Positions 35,179 through 44,051 of a stretch of DNA of 64,000 bases are shown one piece after another; position 1 is the first letter of the stretch; each line of letters begins with the position of its first letter. A program made the position numbers and the translations under genes. The notes under the pieces are model-generated. The model made no database searches, was not told the DNA's origin, and saw only the letters and a program-made list of their open reading frames with translations. The DNA comes from Vreelandella neptunia (GTDB lineage: Bacteria; Pseudomonadota; Gammaproteobacteria; Pseudomonadales; Halomonadaceae). The DNA lies in the NCBI RefSeq assembly GCF_034479615.1, contig NZ_CP140255.1, forward strand, positions 2,480,001 to 2,544,000. The letters are read 5' to 3'.

Positions 35179-35804
35179 TCGATGCGATCCGCCATGGCGT
35201 TGATAGCCGCCACCGTTACGGCGCTGCCGCCCAAACGCCCGCGGACGATACAGCTGGGCAGTGCCGGGTTAGCCAACAGCGCTTCCTTGGATTCGGCGGC
35301 GCCGACAAAACCTACCGGGCAGCCGATAATCGCCGCCGGGCGCGGGCACGCCGGGTCTTCGAGCATATTGAGCAGGTGAAACAGCGCGGTAGGCGCGTTA
35401 CCAATAGCGACCACGGCGCCTTCCAGGTGCGGCCGCCAGAGTTCCAGCGCCGCCGCCGAGCGGGTGTTGGCCATTTCCTGGGCAAGGCCGGGCGTGCGCT
35501 CATCGTTGAGGGTGCAGATAATCTCGTTGTCAGCGGGCAGCCGCTTGCGGGTGATGCCTTCTGAGACCATGCGGGCATCGCAGAGAATCGGTGCGCCCTG
35601 CTCTAACGCGGCACGGGCCTTATTGACCACGTCGTTTTGAAAATGAATATGCGCGGCCAATTCCACCAGCCCGGCGGCGTGAATCATGCGCACCGCCACG
35701 GTCTCTTCTTCCTCTGAAAAGCGGCCAAGCTCGGCTTCACTGCGAATAATCGCAAACGACTCCCGGTAAATCGCCGGGCCACTGGTTTCGTACTTATAGG
35801 GCAC
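35175..35804 (-). CDS. cobH: Precorrin-8X methylmutase
   Basis: 209 aa. The catalytic-region motif MIHAAGLVELAAHIHF near residue 42 contains the essential His, and CPRPAAIIGCPVGFVGAAESKEALL is the conserved C-terminal part. It moves the methyl group from C11 to C12 to give hydrogenobyrinic acid. A 177-base gap containing an inverted repeat separates it from cobG upstream. Confidence 0.95.
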   Translation of the reverse strand: MPYKYETSGPAIYRESFAIIRSEAELGRFSEEEETVAVRMIHAAGLVELAAHIHFQNDVVNKARAALEQGAPILCDARMVSEGITRKRLPADNEIICTLNDERTPGLAQEMANTRSAAALELWRPHLEGAVVAIGNAPTALFHLLNMLEDPACPRPAAIIGCPVGFVGAAESKEALLANPALPSCIVRGRLGGSAVTVAAINAMADRIE

Positions 35805-35863
35805 CCAAACTCTCCAAATAAACTAATTCGCTGCTGGTCTGCATGCTGGTCAGCAAGACACCC

Positions 35864-35962
35864 GTGCCAGGGCAGGTTTACGCAAGGGCGCTGTGAACCC
35901 ATCCTTGGGCGCTACTTTTTCCATCCGTGGAAAAAGACCCTCGCTACAACCTGCCCTGACAC
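35864..35962. repeat. Long inverted repeat between cobH and cobG
   Basis: GTGCCAGGGCAGGTT (35864) pairs with AACCTGCCCTGACAC (35948) with 14 of 15 matches, enclosing about 70 bases. An inner hairpin is made by CTTTTTCCATCCGTGGAAAAAG. It looks like an interspersed palindromic element, and could also attenuate transcription from cobG into cobH. Confidence 0.6.
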
Positions 35963-35981
35963 TCAGCTACCGAGGAACAAC

Positions 35982-37154
35982 CTAACTGTTTTCGCTGAGC
36001 TTTCTCAAAAAACCAACCACCTCACTTTCGGTGAGGCCTGTCTTAATCGGCGTGCTATCGGCACCGCCGTTAACAACAACATTAAATCGACCTGCTTGCC
36101 CGACCAAGCACACATCGGCAGGGGCGCGACGGGCGCAGCTTTTAGCGCAGCCAGATATATGCACCGCTCCTTCCACCCAGCCGCTTAGCTTCTCGGCAAG
36201 CGGCTGGGTGGCGACACTCGCTTGTTCGCAGGAGGGCGCGCCAGGGCAGGCATCCATCGCTAGCCGCGGGTCGCTATTATGGCGGATCAAGCCATCAACT
36301 GCAGGCAGTGTATCGCAATCCTTCAACAACAGCCGCCGCCAGGGCGTGACCTGCACCGCACTGATACTTGTTTGGGAGCCATTTGTCGGGGAGACCGACT
36401 CACGCAGCGTTTCAGCCGCCACTCGGCCAAAGGGAAGCCCCACCACCATGCCCTCGCCATGTTCGCCCAACGCCAGCTTCTCGCCGGGAGCTGCAGGAGC
36501 GGTATCGGCAGGCGCCCAATCGGGCAGCGGTACGGTATGCCGCCGCATACGGCCTGACGCCCAACCGCCGGTAGCCACGAACCAGTGGGTCAGGCGTATC
36601 AGTTGCTCGACGGCGGCCTCGGTATCGCTCACTGCCGTGCCTTGCGCGTAGCCATCGGCGCGTACCAGCAGGCTGCCTTCCGTTGAGCGTTCGATACGAA
36701 AATCGGCGGCGCTGTCGCCAAGCACCGGCGCTTTTCCCGCATCGATGGCGATGCCCACCTTGCCGGGCATGGCGGCTAATTCGCTGCCCCGCGCCTGCAA
36801 CAAGCGGGCAATGGTATGGGTGTCATCGCCCTTTTGCCAGGCGGGTGCCAGCATCAGTTGCGGTTGGCGTTCTGCTTCCGGGTCGTCGCTCACCAGTTGA
36901 TGCTCGACCAGAAACGCCATCAGCGGCGGCCAGCTTTCGTCGGTCACCCCTCGTAACTGCAGGTTGGCCCGGCTGGTTAGCTCGATCAAACCGCTGCCGT
37001 AGGTCTCGGCGGCGTCGCATAGTGCTAATACCTGTTCCCGCGAAAGCTCACCCAGCGGCGGGCGCACGCGTACCAACAGACCGTCGCCGGTGGCCATGGG
37101 TCGCCACGCGCCGGGGCACCAGCCTTTAATGCGTGGGCTGGGCGACATGACCAT
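35982..37154 (-). CDS. cobG: Precorrin-3B synthase
   Basis: 390 aa of the nitrite/sulfite reductase-like family. Iron-sulfur cysteines are visible as CPGAPSCEQAS and HISGCAKSCARR near residues 290 to 345. RIKGWCPGAWRPM starts the protein. It uses O2 to hydroxylate C20 of precorrin-3A and so marks the aerobic pathway. It overlaps the end of cobN. The start could be ATG 37154 or ATG 37148. Confidence 0.93.
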   Translation of the reverse strand: MVMSPSPRIKGWCPGAWRPMATGDGLLVRVRPPLGELSREQVLALCDAAETYGSGLIELTSRANLQLRGVTDESWPPLMAFLVEHQLVSDDPEAERQPQLMLAPAWQKGDDTHTIARLLQARGSELAAMPGKVGIAIDAGKAPVLGDSAADFRIERSTEGSLLVRADGYAQGTAVSDTEAAVEQLIRLTHWFVATGGWASGRMRRHTVPLPDWAPADTAPAAPGEKLALGEHGEGMVVGLPFGRVAAETLRESVSPTNGSQTSISAVQVTPWRRLLLKDCDTLPAVDGLIRHNSDPRLAMDACPGAPSCEQASVATQPLAEKLSGWVEGAVHISGCAKSCARRAPADVCLVGQAGRFNVVVNGGADSTPIKTGLTESEVVGFLRKLSENS

Positions 37155-40100
37155 TAGTCTCTTTGGCTTCGTCTATTTCCAGCAGCAGATCCTGAAGCGC
37201 CTGGCCATGCTCGCCAGGGGCTTGCCACATGCCCCGCTGGGCGGCTTCGAGTAATCGTTCCGCCATCTCTTCCAGGGCGGCCGGGTTGTGTTCGCGGAGG
37301 AACTGCTGATTGGCTTTGTCGAGCACCAGAGCGTCACTCACCTGGGCGTACTGGTAGTCGGCAATCAGATCGGTGGTGGCGTCATAAGCGAAAAGGTAGT
37401 CCACCGTGGCGGCCATCTCAAAGGCGCCTTTATAGCCGTGCTCGCGCATGGCGTTGATCCATTTGGGGTTCAACACGCGCGAGCGAATCACCTTCGCCAG
37501 TTCTTCTTTCAGGGTGCGAATCTTGGGCATCGCGGGGTTGGCGTGGTCGGCGTGGTAAATCTCCGGCGCCTTCCCGCTTAGCGAGCGGGTGGCGTTGGCC
37601 ATACCACCCTGGAAGGCGTAGTAGCTGTTGGAATCAAGAATATCGTGCTCGCGGTTATCCTGGTTTTGCATCACTGCATCCAGGCCCTGGAGCTGCTGCT
37701 CGAACGCCGCCCGCGCGGCGGTGCCAGAGGCCTTGAACTGACCGTAGGCGTAGGCGCCTGTCTCCATGTAGGCCTCGGCTAAATCGTCGGCGCTCTCCCA
37801 AGAGCGGTTTTCAATCAGCCGGTTGAGGCCCGCGCCGTATTCACCGGGCTTGCTGCCAAAGATGCGGTAGCTCGCCTCCTGGGCGGCCATCTCCGGGCTC
37901 AGTCCCTGGTCTTCCAGTTCCTGCTGGCGGGAAAGCACCGCCTCGCGGATGGTGTTGCTGTTGCCCGGCTCTGCATAGCTCGCCACCGCCTGCACCGCGG
38001 CATCAAACAGGCGAATCACGTTGGGGAAGGCGTCGCGGAAGAACCCGGACACCCGCAGCGTGACGTCGACCCGTGGGCGATTGAGCAGCATCGAGGGGAT
38101 CACCTCAAAGTCGCTCACCCGTTGGGAACCCAGCGACCAGATAGGTCGCACCCCCATCAGCGCTAAGGCCTGGGCAATATCATCGCCGCCGGTACGCATG
38201 GTGGCAGTGCCCCAGATGGAGAGCCCCAGCCGCCGCGGGTAGTCGCCATGATCCTGCAGATAGCGTTCGACAAACGCCTGGGCGGATTTTTCGCCCAGCG
38301 TCCAGGCGGCGGGCGATGGAATCGAGCGGTTATCGACACTGAAAAAGTTGCGTCCGGTGGGTAGCGTATCCAGCCGCCCCCGACTGGGGGCGCCGCTGGG
38401 CCCGGCAGGCACGAAGATGCCTTCCAGGCCGTCGAGGAGCGACTGAATTTCCATCTTCACGCCGCGCTGCATGGTGACCCACAGCTGGTCGCGGGCGTAG
38501 CGCAGCTGCGCTGCCGTATCGGGATAATCCCGGGCCAGGTCATCCAGGCAGCCGTTTGCCAAGACGTAGTCGGCCACCCAGCGCTCGGCCAGAAGCTCCA
38601 GGCGTTCGCGGGCATCCGCCCCGGTGCGCCAGGGGGTATCGAGCTGCTGGGTTAAAATGGCCGGTTCAGGCCCCTGCCAGGGCTCGTTGCCCGCGGCTAA
38701 CGGATCAAAATCCAAGCCTAAATCGCGGGTCAGGTTGTGCAGCAAGCCGCGGCTGGCCACCGCTTCGCCCCGGGGTAGTCGCAACAGCGCCACCAAAGTG
38801 CCCGCCCGCTTCTCTTCCGGCGGCAGCGTACCGAGTATGTGCAGGCCGTGGCGAATCTGGGACTCTTTGATATCGCACAGGAAGGTATCCAGTTCATTGA
38901 GAAGTTCGGCATCGTCAGCGCTATTTTCATCAACGCCGTGAGCAAGCTCCTGGTCGATACCTGTATCACGCAGGTGAGCGAGAATTTGGCTACGAATCAG
39001 CGCTTCCCGGCGGGGATCCATATCCAGCGCTTGATAATATTCGTCGGTGAGCGCTTCCAGCTCGGCCATGGGCCCGTAGAGTTCGGCCCGGGCCAGCGGC
39101 GGCATTAGGTGATCGATAATCACCGCCTGACTACGGCGCTTGGCCTGGGCGCCCTCGCCGGGGTCGTTGACGATAAACGGATAAAAGTGCGGCAGCGGCC
39201 CCAGGGCAATATCCGGCCAGCAGTCGGCGCTCAAGGCGATGCTTTTGCCCGGCAGCCACTCCAGGTTGCCGTGCTTGCCCACGTGGATGACCGCATCGAC
39301 CTGGTAGTGCGCGCGCAGCCAAAAATAAAACGCCAGGTAGCTGTGCGGCGGCGCCAGCTCCATATCGTGATAGGACTGGGTGAGATCGTCGATAAAGTCA
39401 CGTTCCGGCTGGATACCCACGAAGGTCTCCCCCAGACGAACACCCGCGATCATCAAGCGCCCCTGGCGGCACTTGGGGTCTTCATGAGGTGCGCCCCAGC
39501 GCGTCCATACGGTTTCCTGCAGCTCGGTGGGCAGGGTTTGAAACCAGGCCAGGTAGTCGTCAACGCTGATGCTCTGCCAGCAGGCGCGCTGGTCGAGGCT
39601 GCCGTGATCGTTGGTCACCGCCCCCTGAAGCTGGCGGATCAATTCATCGCCATTTTCCGGCAGCTCGCTTAACGGATAACCCGCCTCTTTCAGAGCGCTG
39701 AGAATTTTCAGCGTCGACGCGGGGGTATCCAGCCCGACGCCGTTACCGATCCGGCCGTCGCGATTGGGGTAGTTGGCCATGATCAGCGCAACACGCTTCT
39801 GCCCGTTGGGGGTCAGCCGCAGCGAACAAATCCGCCGCGCCAGCTCGGCCACAAAGGCGGCCCGCTCCGGGTGGATGACGTGGTGGGTCACCGCCAGTTG
39901 GCAGCGCGGGTTGTAGTGGGCTTCGGCTTTAAAACCCACCGCCCGAGTGATGATGCGACCATCCATCTCGGGGAGCACCACCTGCATCGCCACATCGCGA
40001 CTATGCAGCCCGGCGGCCATGCCCTGCCAGTCTTCGCTAGTGCTGCTGGCAAGAATCGCCTGGAGCACTACCGGACGCCCCACAAAAAGGTGGTCGGGTA

Positions 40101-40962
40101 ATTCCTCCCCCAGAGCATCCAGCCCATCGGCGTTGCGATTGACCGCAAAGCTGGTGGTATTGATCACCAGCATGGCGCCGGTCTGCTCAATCAGGTGATT
40201 GATAAAGTCAATGCACGGCCCTTCTTTCAGGGACGCCACGGCCACCGCTAGCGGCTCAAGCCCCTGCTCTTTAAGCGCCGCGATCATACCGTCGGGTACG
40301 GCGGTATTCGCCCCCTGCAAATGGCTGCGATAAAACAGCAGCAGACACACCGGCCGCCCCGGCACCTGGCGATCGCGCCACTCGCTGAGGCTGGACGCCT
40401 GCTGCTCCTGGGACGCATAAATCACCGCGGGCGGAATGACCTTGGGCTCCTGCCAGTCGCCCAGCGGCTTGTCCATGTACTCATTGGCGACAAAGCGCAG
40501 CAGCTGCTCGGCGTTATCGGCGCCGCCCTCTCGCAGGAAGCGCCACACGCGGTACGCGTCATCGAAGGGGATGGTGGAATCTTCCAGCAGGGCGTCATCC
40601 GGGGCATCGCAGCCCGGCACCATTATCAGCTGGCGCTCGGGTTTCGCCGCCGCCCAGGCTAGCAGGCGTTCGTGGCCGTACTGCCAGTAGGCCTTGCCAC
40701 CCAGCAGCGAGACGATGACCAGTTGAGCCTTTTCCAGCACCCGATCTTCGTAGAGATCGTAGGCGGCCGGTTTTACCAGGTTCATCCAGTTGGCCAGCCG
40801 CACCGAGGGGTACGCCTCACCCAGACGGTCGACCGCCTGGGCCAGCGCCGACAGATTGCTATCGGCGGCGGAGAGTATCACGACCTCGGCGGGGCTCTGT
40901 TGCAGGTCGATGATGCCTTCATCATCGACAAAGCCCCCGGGCTTGGCGGCAAATAAGTGCAT
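37126..40962 (-). CDS. cobN: Cobaltochelatase large subunit
   Basis: 1278 aa, the usual length of CobN. Landmarks include VILSAADSNLSAL and NLVKPAAYDLYEDRVLE near the start, HVGKHGNLEWLPGKSIALS near residue 560 and GTATMRTGGDDIAQALALMGVRPIW near residue 910. It inserts Co2+ into hydrogenobyrinic acid a,c-diamide together with ATPase partners. The ChlI-ChlD fusion upstream probably supplies these. The ATG abuts cobW by one base. Confidence 0.96.
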   Translation of the reverse strand: MHLFAAKPGGFVDDEGIIDLQQSPAEVVILSAADSNLSALAQAVDRLGEAYPSVRLANWMNLVKPAAYDLYEDRVLEKAQLVIVSLLGGKAYWQYGHERLLAWAAAKPERQLIMVPGCDAPDDALLEDSTIPFDDAYRVWRFLREGGADNAEQLLRFVANEYMDKPLGDWQEPKVIPPAVIYASQEQQASSLSEWRDRQVPGRPVCLLLFYRSHLQGANTAVPDGMIAALKEQGLEPLAVAVASLKEGPCIDFINHLIEQTGAMLVINTTSFAVNRNADGLDALGEELPDHLFVGRPVVLQAILASSTSEDWQGMAAGLHSRDVAMQVVLPEMDGRIITRAVGFKAEAHYNPRCQLAVTHHVIHPERAAFVAELARRICSLRLTPNGQKRVALIMANYPNRDGRIGNGVGLDTPASTLKILSALKEAGYPLSELPENGDELIRQLQGAVTNDHGSLDQRACWQSISVDDYLAWFQTLPTELQETVWTRWGAPHEDPKCRQGRLMIAGVRLGETFVGIQPERDFIDDLTQSYHDMELAPPHSYLAFYFWLRAHYQVDAVIHVGKHGNLEWLPGKSIALSADCWPDIALGPLPHFYPFIVNDPGEGAQAKRRSQAVIIDHLMPPLARAELYGPMAELEALTDEYYQALDMDPRREALIRSQILAHLRDTGIDQELAHGVDENSADDAELLNELDTFLCDIKESQIRHGLHILGTLPPEEKRAGTLVALLRLPRGEAVASRGLLHNLTRDLGLDFDPLAAGNEPWQGPEPAILTQQLDTPWRTGADARERLELLAERWVADYVLANGCLDDLARDYPDTAAQLRYARDQLWVTMQRGVKMEIQSLLDGLEGIFVPAGPSGAPSRGRLDTLPTGRNFFSVDNRSIPSPAAWTLGEKSAQAFVERYLQDHGDYPRRLGLSIWGTATMRTGGDDIAQALALMGVRPIWSLGSQRVSDFEVIPSMLLNRPRVDVTLRVSGFFRDAFPNVIRLFDAAVQAVASYAEPGNSNTIREAVLSRQQELEDQGLSPEMAAQEASYRIFGSKPGEYGAGLNRLIENRSWESADDLAEAYMETGAYAYGQFKASGTAARAAFEQQLQGLDAVMQNQDNREHDILDSNSYYAFQGGMANATRSLSGKAPEIYHADHANPAMPKIRTLKEELAKVIRSRVLNPKWINAMREHGYKGAFEMAATVDYLFAYDATTDLIADYQYAQVSDALVLDKANQQFLREHNPAALEEMAERLLEAAQRGMWQAPGEHGQALQDLLLEIDEAKETNGHVAQPTH

Positions 40963-42083
40963 TAGCTGGACGTATGCGCCTGTTCAGGGTTCATTTCAGC
41001 CGCGGCAAGTTCGTCTTGCAGCAGTTGGCTATCCAGCGATTTGCCGATGATCACCAGCTGGGTCTGACGCGTCTCGTCCTCGCTCCATAGCCGGTCGAAG
41101 TAGCCTTCCAGGCGCTCGCCCACCGCCTGGATGACCCGGCGCATAGGCTTGTCGGGAATGGCCGCAAAGCCTTTGGCGCGGTAGATCTCGTGGCTTTTCA
41201 ACAGCTGCTGGAGCTTGTCGGCCAGAACATCGCCATCGACTTCGCCCAGGGTGATCACGCAGGAATCAAAGTTATCGTGGGCGTGGTCGTGGTGAGCGCC
41301 TTCGGCATGGTGCTTGTCGTGGTGATTGGTGATGCTATCGATATTTTTTTCGCTGGCTGCGCCGATGCCCATCAGCGCTTCCAGTTGGGTGGTGTCGGTG
41401 GTCAGGGTCTGATCGATAAACAGCGTTTTCACCGAGGCACTCACCCGGGCCTGAATTACTGCTTCCACCTTTGTGCGCTCTTCCGGGCTGAGCAGGTCGG
41501 CCTTGCTGACCAGTACCAGATCCGCCGCGCTGAGTTGGTCATCGAGCAGCTCGCGCAGGCTGGGGTCGTGATCCAGGCTCTCGTCAGCGAGGCGCTGGGC
41601 GGCCACCTTATCGACGTCGCTGGCATAGCGCCCGGCGGCCACCGCAGGGCCGTCTATCACGGTGATAATCGCATCCACGGTGCAGTGCTGGCGGACGTCG
41701 GGCCAGTTGAACGCCTGCACCAGCGGTTTGGGCAGCGCCAAGCCGCTGGTTTCAATCAGGATATGGTCGATATCGTTACGGCGGGCCACCAGCTTTTTCA
41801 TCACCGGTAGAAACTCTTCTTCTACCGTGCAGCAGATACAGCCGTTGGCCAGTTCATAGATGCTGCCGTCTTCACCGTCTAGCTGCCCGCCTTCGCTACC
41901 CTCTTCACACCCCAGCGCACAGCTACGCAGCAGGCTGGAGTCGATATCCTGCTCGCCGAACTCATTGACGATCACGGCGATCCGTTTGCCGGTGACTTGG
42001 CGCAGAATATTGGCCAGCAGCGTGGTTTTGCCGCTGCCCAGGAAACCAGTGACGACCGTGGCGGGAATTTTATTGAGTTGCAT
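40962..42083 (-). CDS. cobW: CobW GTP-binding metallochaperone
   Basis: 373 aa. GTPase P-loop GFLGSGKTTLL is at residue 14, CICCTVEEEF near residue 82, and a histidine-rich linker (HHDKHHAEGAHHDHAHD near residue 255) precedes the C-terminal domain. CobW proteins deliver metal to the chelatase. It lies between cobB and cobN, so cobalt delivery to CobN is likely. It overlaps cobB by 14 bases. Confidence 0.94.
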   Translation of the reverse strand: MQLNKIPATVVTGFLGSGKTTLLANILRQVTGKRIAVIVNEFGEQDIDSSLLRSCALGCEEGSEGGQLDGEDGSIYELANGCICCTVEEEFLPVMKKLVARRNDIDHILIETSGLALPKPLVQAFNWPDVRQHCTVDAIITVIDGPAVAAGRYASDVDKVAAQRLADESLDHDPSLRELLDDQLSAADLVLVSKADLLSPEERTKVEAVIQARVSASVKTLFIDQTLTTDTTQLEALMGIGAASEKNIDSITNHHDKHHAEGAHHDHAHDNFDSCVITLGEVDGDVLADKLQQLLKSHEIYRAKGFAAIPDKPMRRVIQAVGERLEGYFDRLWSEDETRQTQLVIIGKSLDSQLLQDELAAAEMNPEQAHTSS

Positions 42084-43458
42084 GGGTAAATGCCTCGCTA
42101 AGAAGTTGCTGTTCGGCGTGCGCCTGGGTTGATAAAAAAGGCGTTGATGAAAACAAGCGAGCCACAGCGTCAGGATTATTAGGGAAAAACAGATGTAAAT
42201 AGGTCGCCGTCAGGCGCTTTTGACGGTAAATCGCCTCCCCCGGCGCGGGGTGCCGCTGGCGTCGGCCGTGGCCAATCGGCTCGGGGGTGCCTTCCGCCAT
42301 GGAGCGGTGGTGCGCATGGCCGCGAACCGGGCCTTCCGGCAGCTCGGCGGTTTGCATCCCCTGGCAGCCGCGACGCCCGCGCATGGCCCCCTGCCCAGGC
42401 AGCAGGCCCAGCATGGTATGGGTAATATCGTCGTAGTCGGTCAGGGTTTCCAGGCAGTACAGCAGCCCGCCACACTCGGCCAGAATGGGCTTGTCGGCGC
42501 GGTAAAAAGCCTCAATAGCCGAACGCATGGCGCCGTTATCCGCCAGCGTTTGAGCGTGAAGCTCCGGGTAGCCACCGGGCAGCCACAGGGCGTCGCACTC
42601 GGGCAGGTGGCTATCCGTCAGCGGTGAAAAGAAGCGCAGCGTCGCGCCCATCTGCTCCAGCAGATCGAGGTTGGCTTGATAGACAAAGCTGAAGGCGGCG
42701 TCCCGGGCCACGCCAATGGTGTGGCCGTTGAGCAACGGCTTAGCGGCCGCAAGTTGTTCCTGGGGGGCGGTAAAGGTCACCGGTGAAAGCGCTGCAAGTG
42801 ATTCAAGCAGTCCTGCCGTTTCCAGCGCTTTGGCACCCGCCTCGAAGCGGGCTTCCAGATCCTCGCGAATTTCCGCCGCCTGCACTAAGCCCAGGTGGCG
42901 CTCGGGGAGCGACAGCGCGGGGTCGCGGGGCATGGCGGCCAGCAGAGGAATCGTCGGCGGCAGCGCGCCTTCGATCAGCTCGCGGTGGCGCTGTGAGCCG
43001 CAGGCATTGGCGATTAGCCCGGCGATATGGATGTCGTCGCGAAAGCCGACCAACCCCGAGACCAGCGCGGCGGCGGTCTGGGCCATGCCTTTTACGTCCA
43101 TGACGACCGCCATGGGAATATTAAACAAGGCCGCCAGGTCGGCGCTGGAGGGCTCGCCGTCGAACAGCCCCATGGCACCTTCGACTAAAATTAAATCCGC
43201 TTCGCAGGCGGCGTCATAAAAGCGCTGGCGGCAGTAGGCTTCGCCTGCCATCCATAGATCCAGCTGATCCACCGGCTGACCGGAGGCCTGGGCCAATATC
43301 TGGGGATCCAGATAGTCCGGGCCGGTCTTGAACACCCGCACCACCTTGCCCTGGTTGCGCAGCAGGCGGGCAAGGCCCGCCGTGACGGTGGTTTTGCCCT
43401 GGCCGGAGGCCGGGGCAGCGATAAATAGCGCGGGGCAGCTAACGGTCGGTGTGCTCAT
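42070..43458 (-). CDS. cobB: Hydrogenobyrinic acid a,c-diamide synthase
   Basis: 462 aa. The N-terminal ATP-binding domain starts LFIAAPASGQGKTTVTAGLAR, and the C-terminal glutamine amidotransferase domain has ECGGLLYCLE with the catalytic Cys and TYLHLFFPNNP with the His. It amidates the a and c side chains. It follows cobO directly (adjacent start and stop) and overlaps cobW by 14 bases. Confidence 0.94.
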   Translation of the reverse strand: MSTPTVSCPALFIAAPASGQGKTTVTAGLARLLRNQGKVVRVFKTGPDYLDPQILAQASGQPVDQLDLWMAGEAYCRQRFYDAACEADLILVEGAMGLFDGEPSSADLAALFNIPMAVVMDVKGMAQTAAALVSGLVGFRDDIHIAGLIANACGSQRHRELIEGALPPTIPLLAAMPRDPALSLPERHLGLVQAAEIREDLEARFEAGAKALETAGLLESLAALSPVTFTAPQEQLAAAKPLLNGHTIGVARDAAFSFVYQANLDLLEQMGATLRFFSPLTDSHLPECDALWLPGGYPELHAQTLADNGAMRSAIEAFYRADKPILAECGGLLYCLETLTDYDDITHTMLGLLPGQGAMRGRRGCQGMQTAELPEGPVRGHAHHRSMAEGTPEPIGHGRRQRHPAPGEAIYRQKRLTATYLHLFFPNNPDAVARLFSSTPFLSTQAHAEQQLLSEAFTHATQ

Positions 43459-44051
43459 CAGTATTCGATCCCCGCCTGGGCTTTGACGCCGCCGCGAAAG
43501 GCGTGGCGTTCGTCCTGAACGACGCTGATGGTATCGGCGATTTCCTGCAGCGGCGTGGCCATGGTGCGCCCGGTAATGATGACGTTCTGGTGCGCCGGGC
43601 GGCGCTTAAGCGCTTCCACCACCGGCTCGGGGTCGAGATAGCCGTACTTGAACATATAGCTCATCTCGTCCAGCACGATCAGGTGATAGGCGGGGTTCTC
43701 CAGCAGCCCTTTGGCGACGGCCCAGGCGGCCTCTGCGGCTTCGATGTCCCGCTCACGATTCTGGGTTTCCCAGGTAAAACCGTGGCCCATGATGTGCCAG
43801 TCAAGCTTGGGATGATCGCGAAAGAACAGGTACTCGCCGGTTTCGCGGCGGCCTTTGATGAACTGAATCACCGCACACTGCTGGCCGTGCCCCAGTGAGC
43901 GCGCCATGGTGCCGAAGGCGGAGCTGCTTTTGCCCTTGCCGTTGCCTTTCAGCAGAATCAGCACGCCGCGCTCTTCAGTGGCGCGGCTGATGCGCTCGTC
44001 GACCACGTCTTTTTTGCGCTGCATGCGATCTAAATGGCTTGCGTCGCTCAT
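43458..44051 (-). CDS. cobO: Cob(I)yrinic acid a,c-diamide adenosyltransferase
   Basis: 197 aa. GVLILLKGNGKGKSSSAFGTMARSLGHG is the P-loop of the CobA/CobO type, and HLIVLDEMSYMFKYGYLD follows. It transfers the adenosyl group of ATP to the cobalt. It overlaps the chelatase gene by 4 bases. Confidence 0.96.
   Translation of the reverse strand: MSDASHLDRMQRKKDVVDERISRATEERGVLILLKGNGKGKSSSAFGTMARSLGHGQQCAVIQFIKGRRETGEYLFFRDHPKLDWHIMGHGFTWETQNRERDIEAAEAAWAVAKGLLENPAYHLIVLDEMSYMFKYGYLDPEPVVEALKRRPAHQNVIITGRTMATPLQEIADTISVVQDERHAFRGGVKAQAGIEY

Noticed and set aside
36031..43219. Long plus-strand open frames opposite cobG, cobN, cobB
   Set aside because: High-GC antisense shadows without family similarity; the minus-strand genes have clear motifs.
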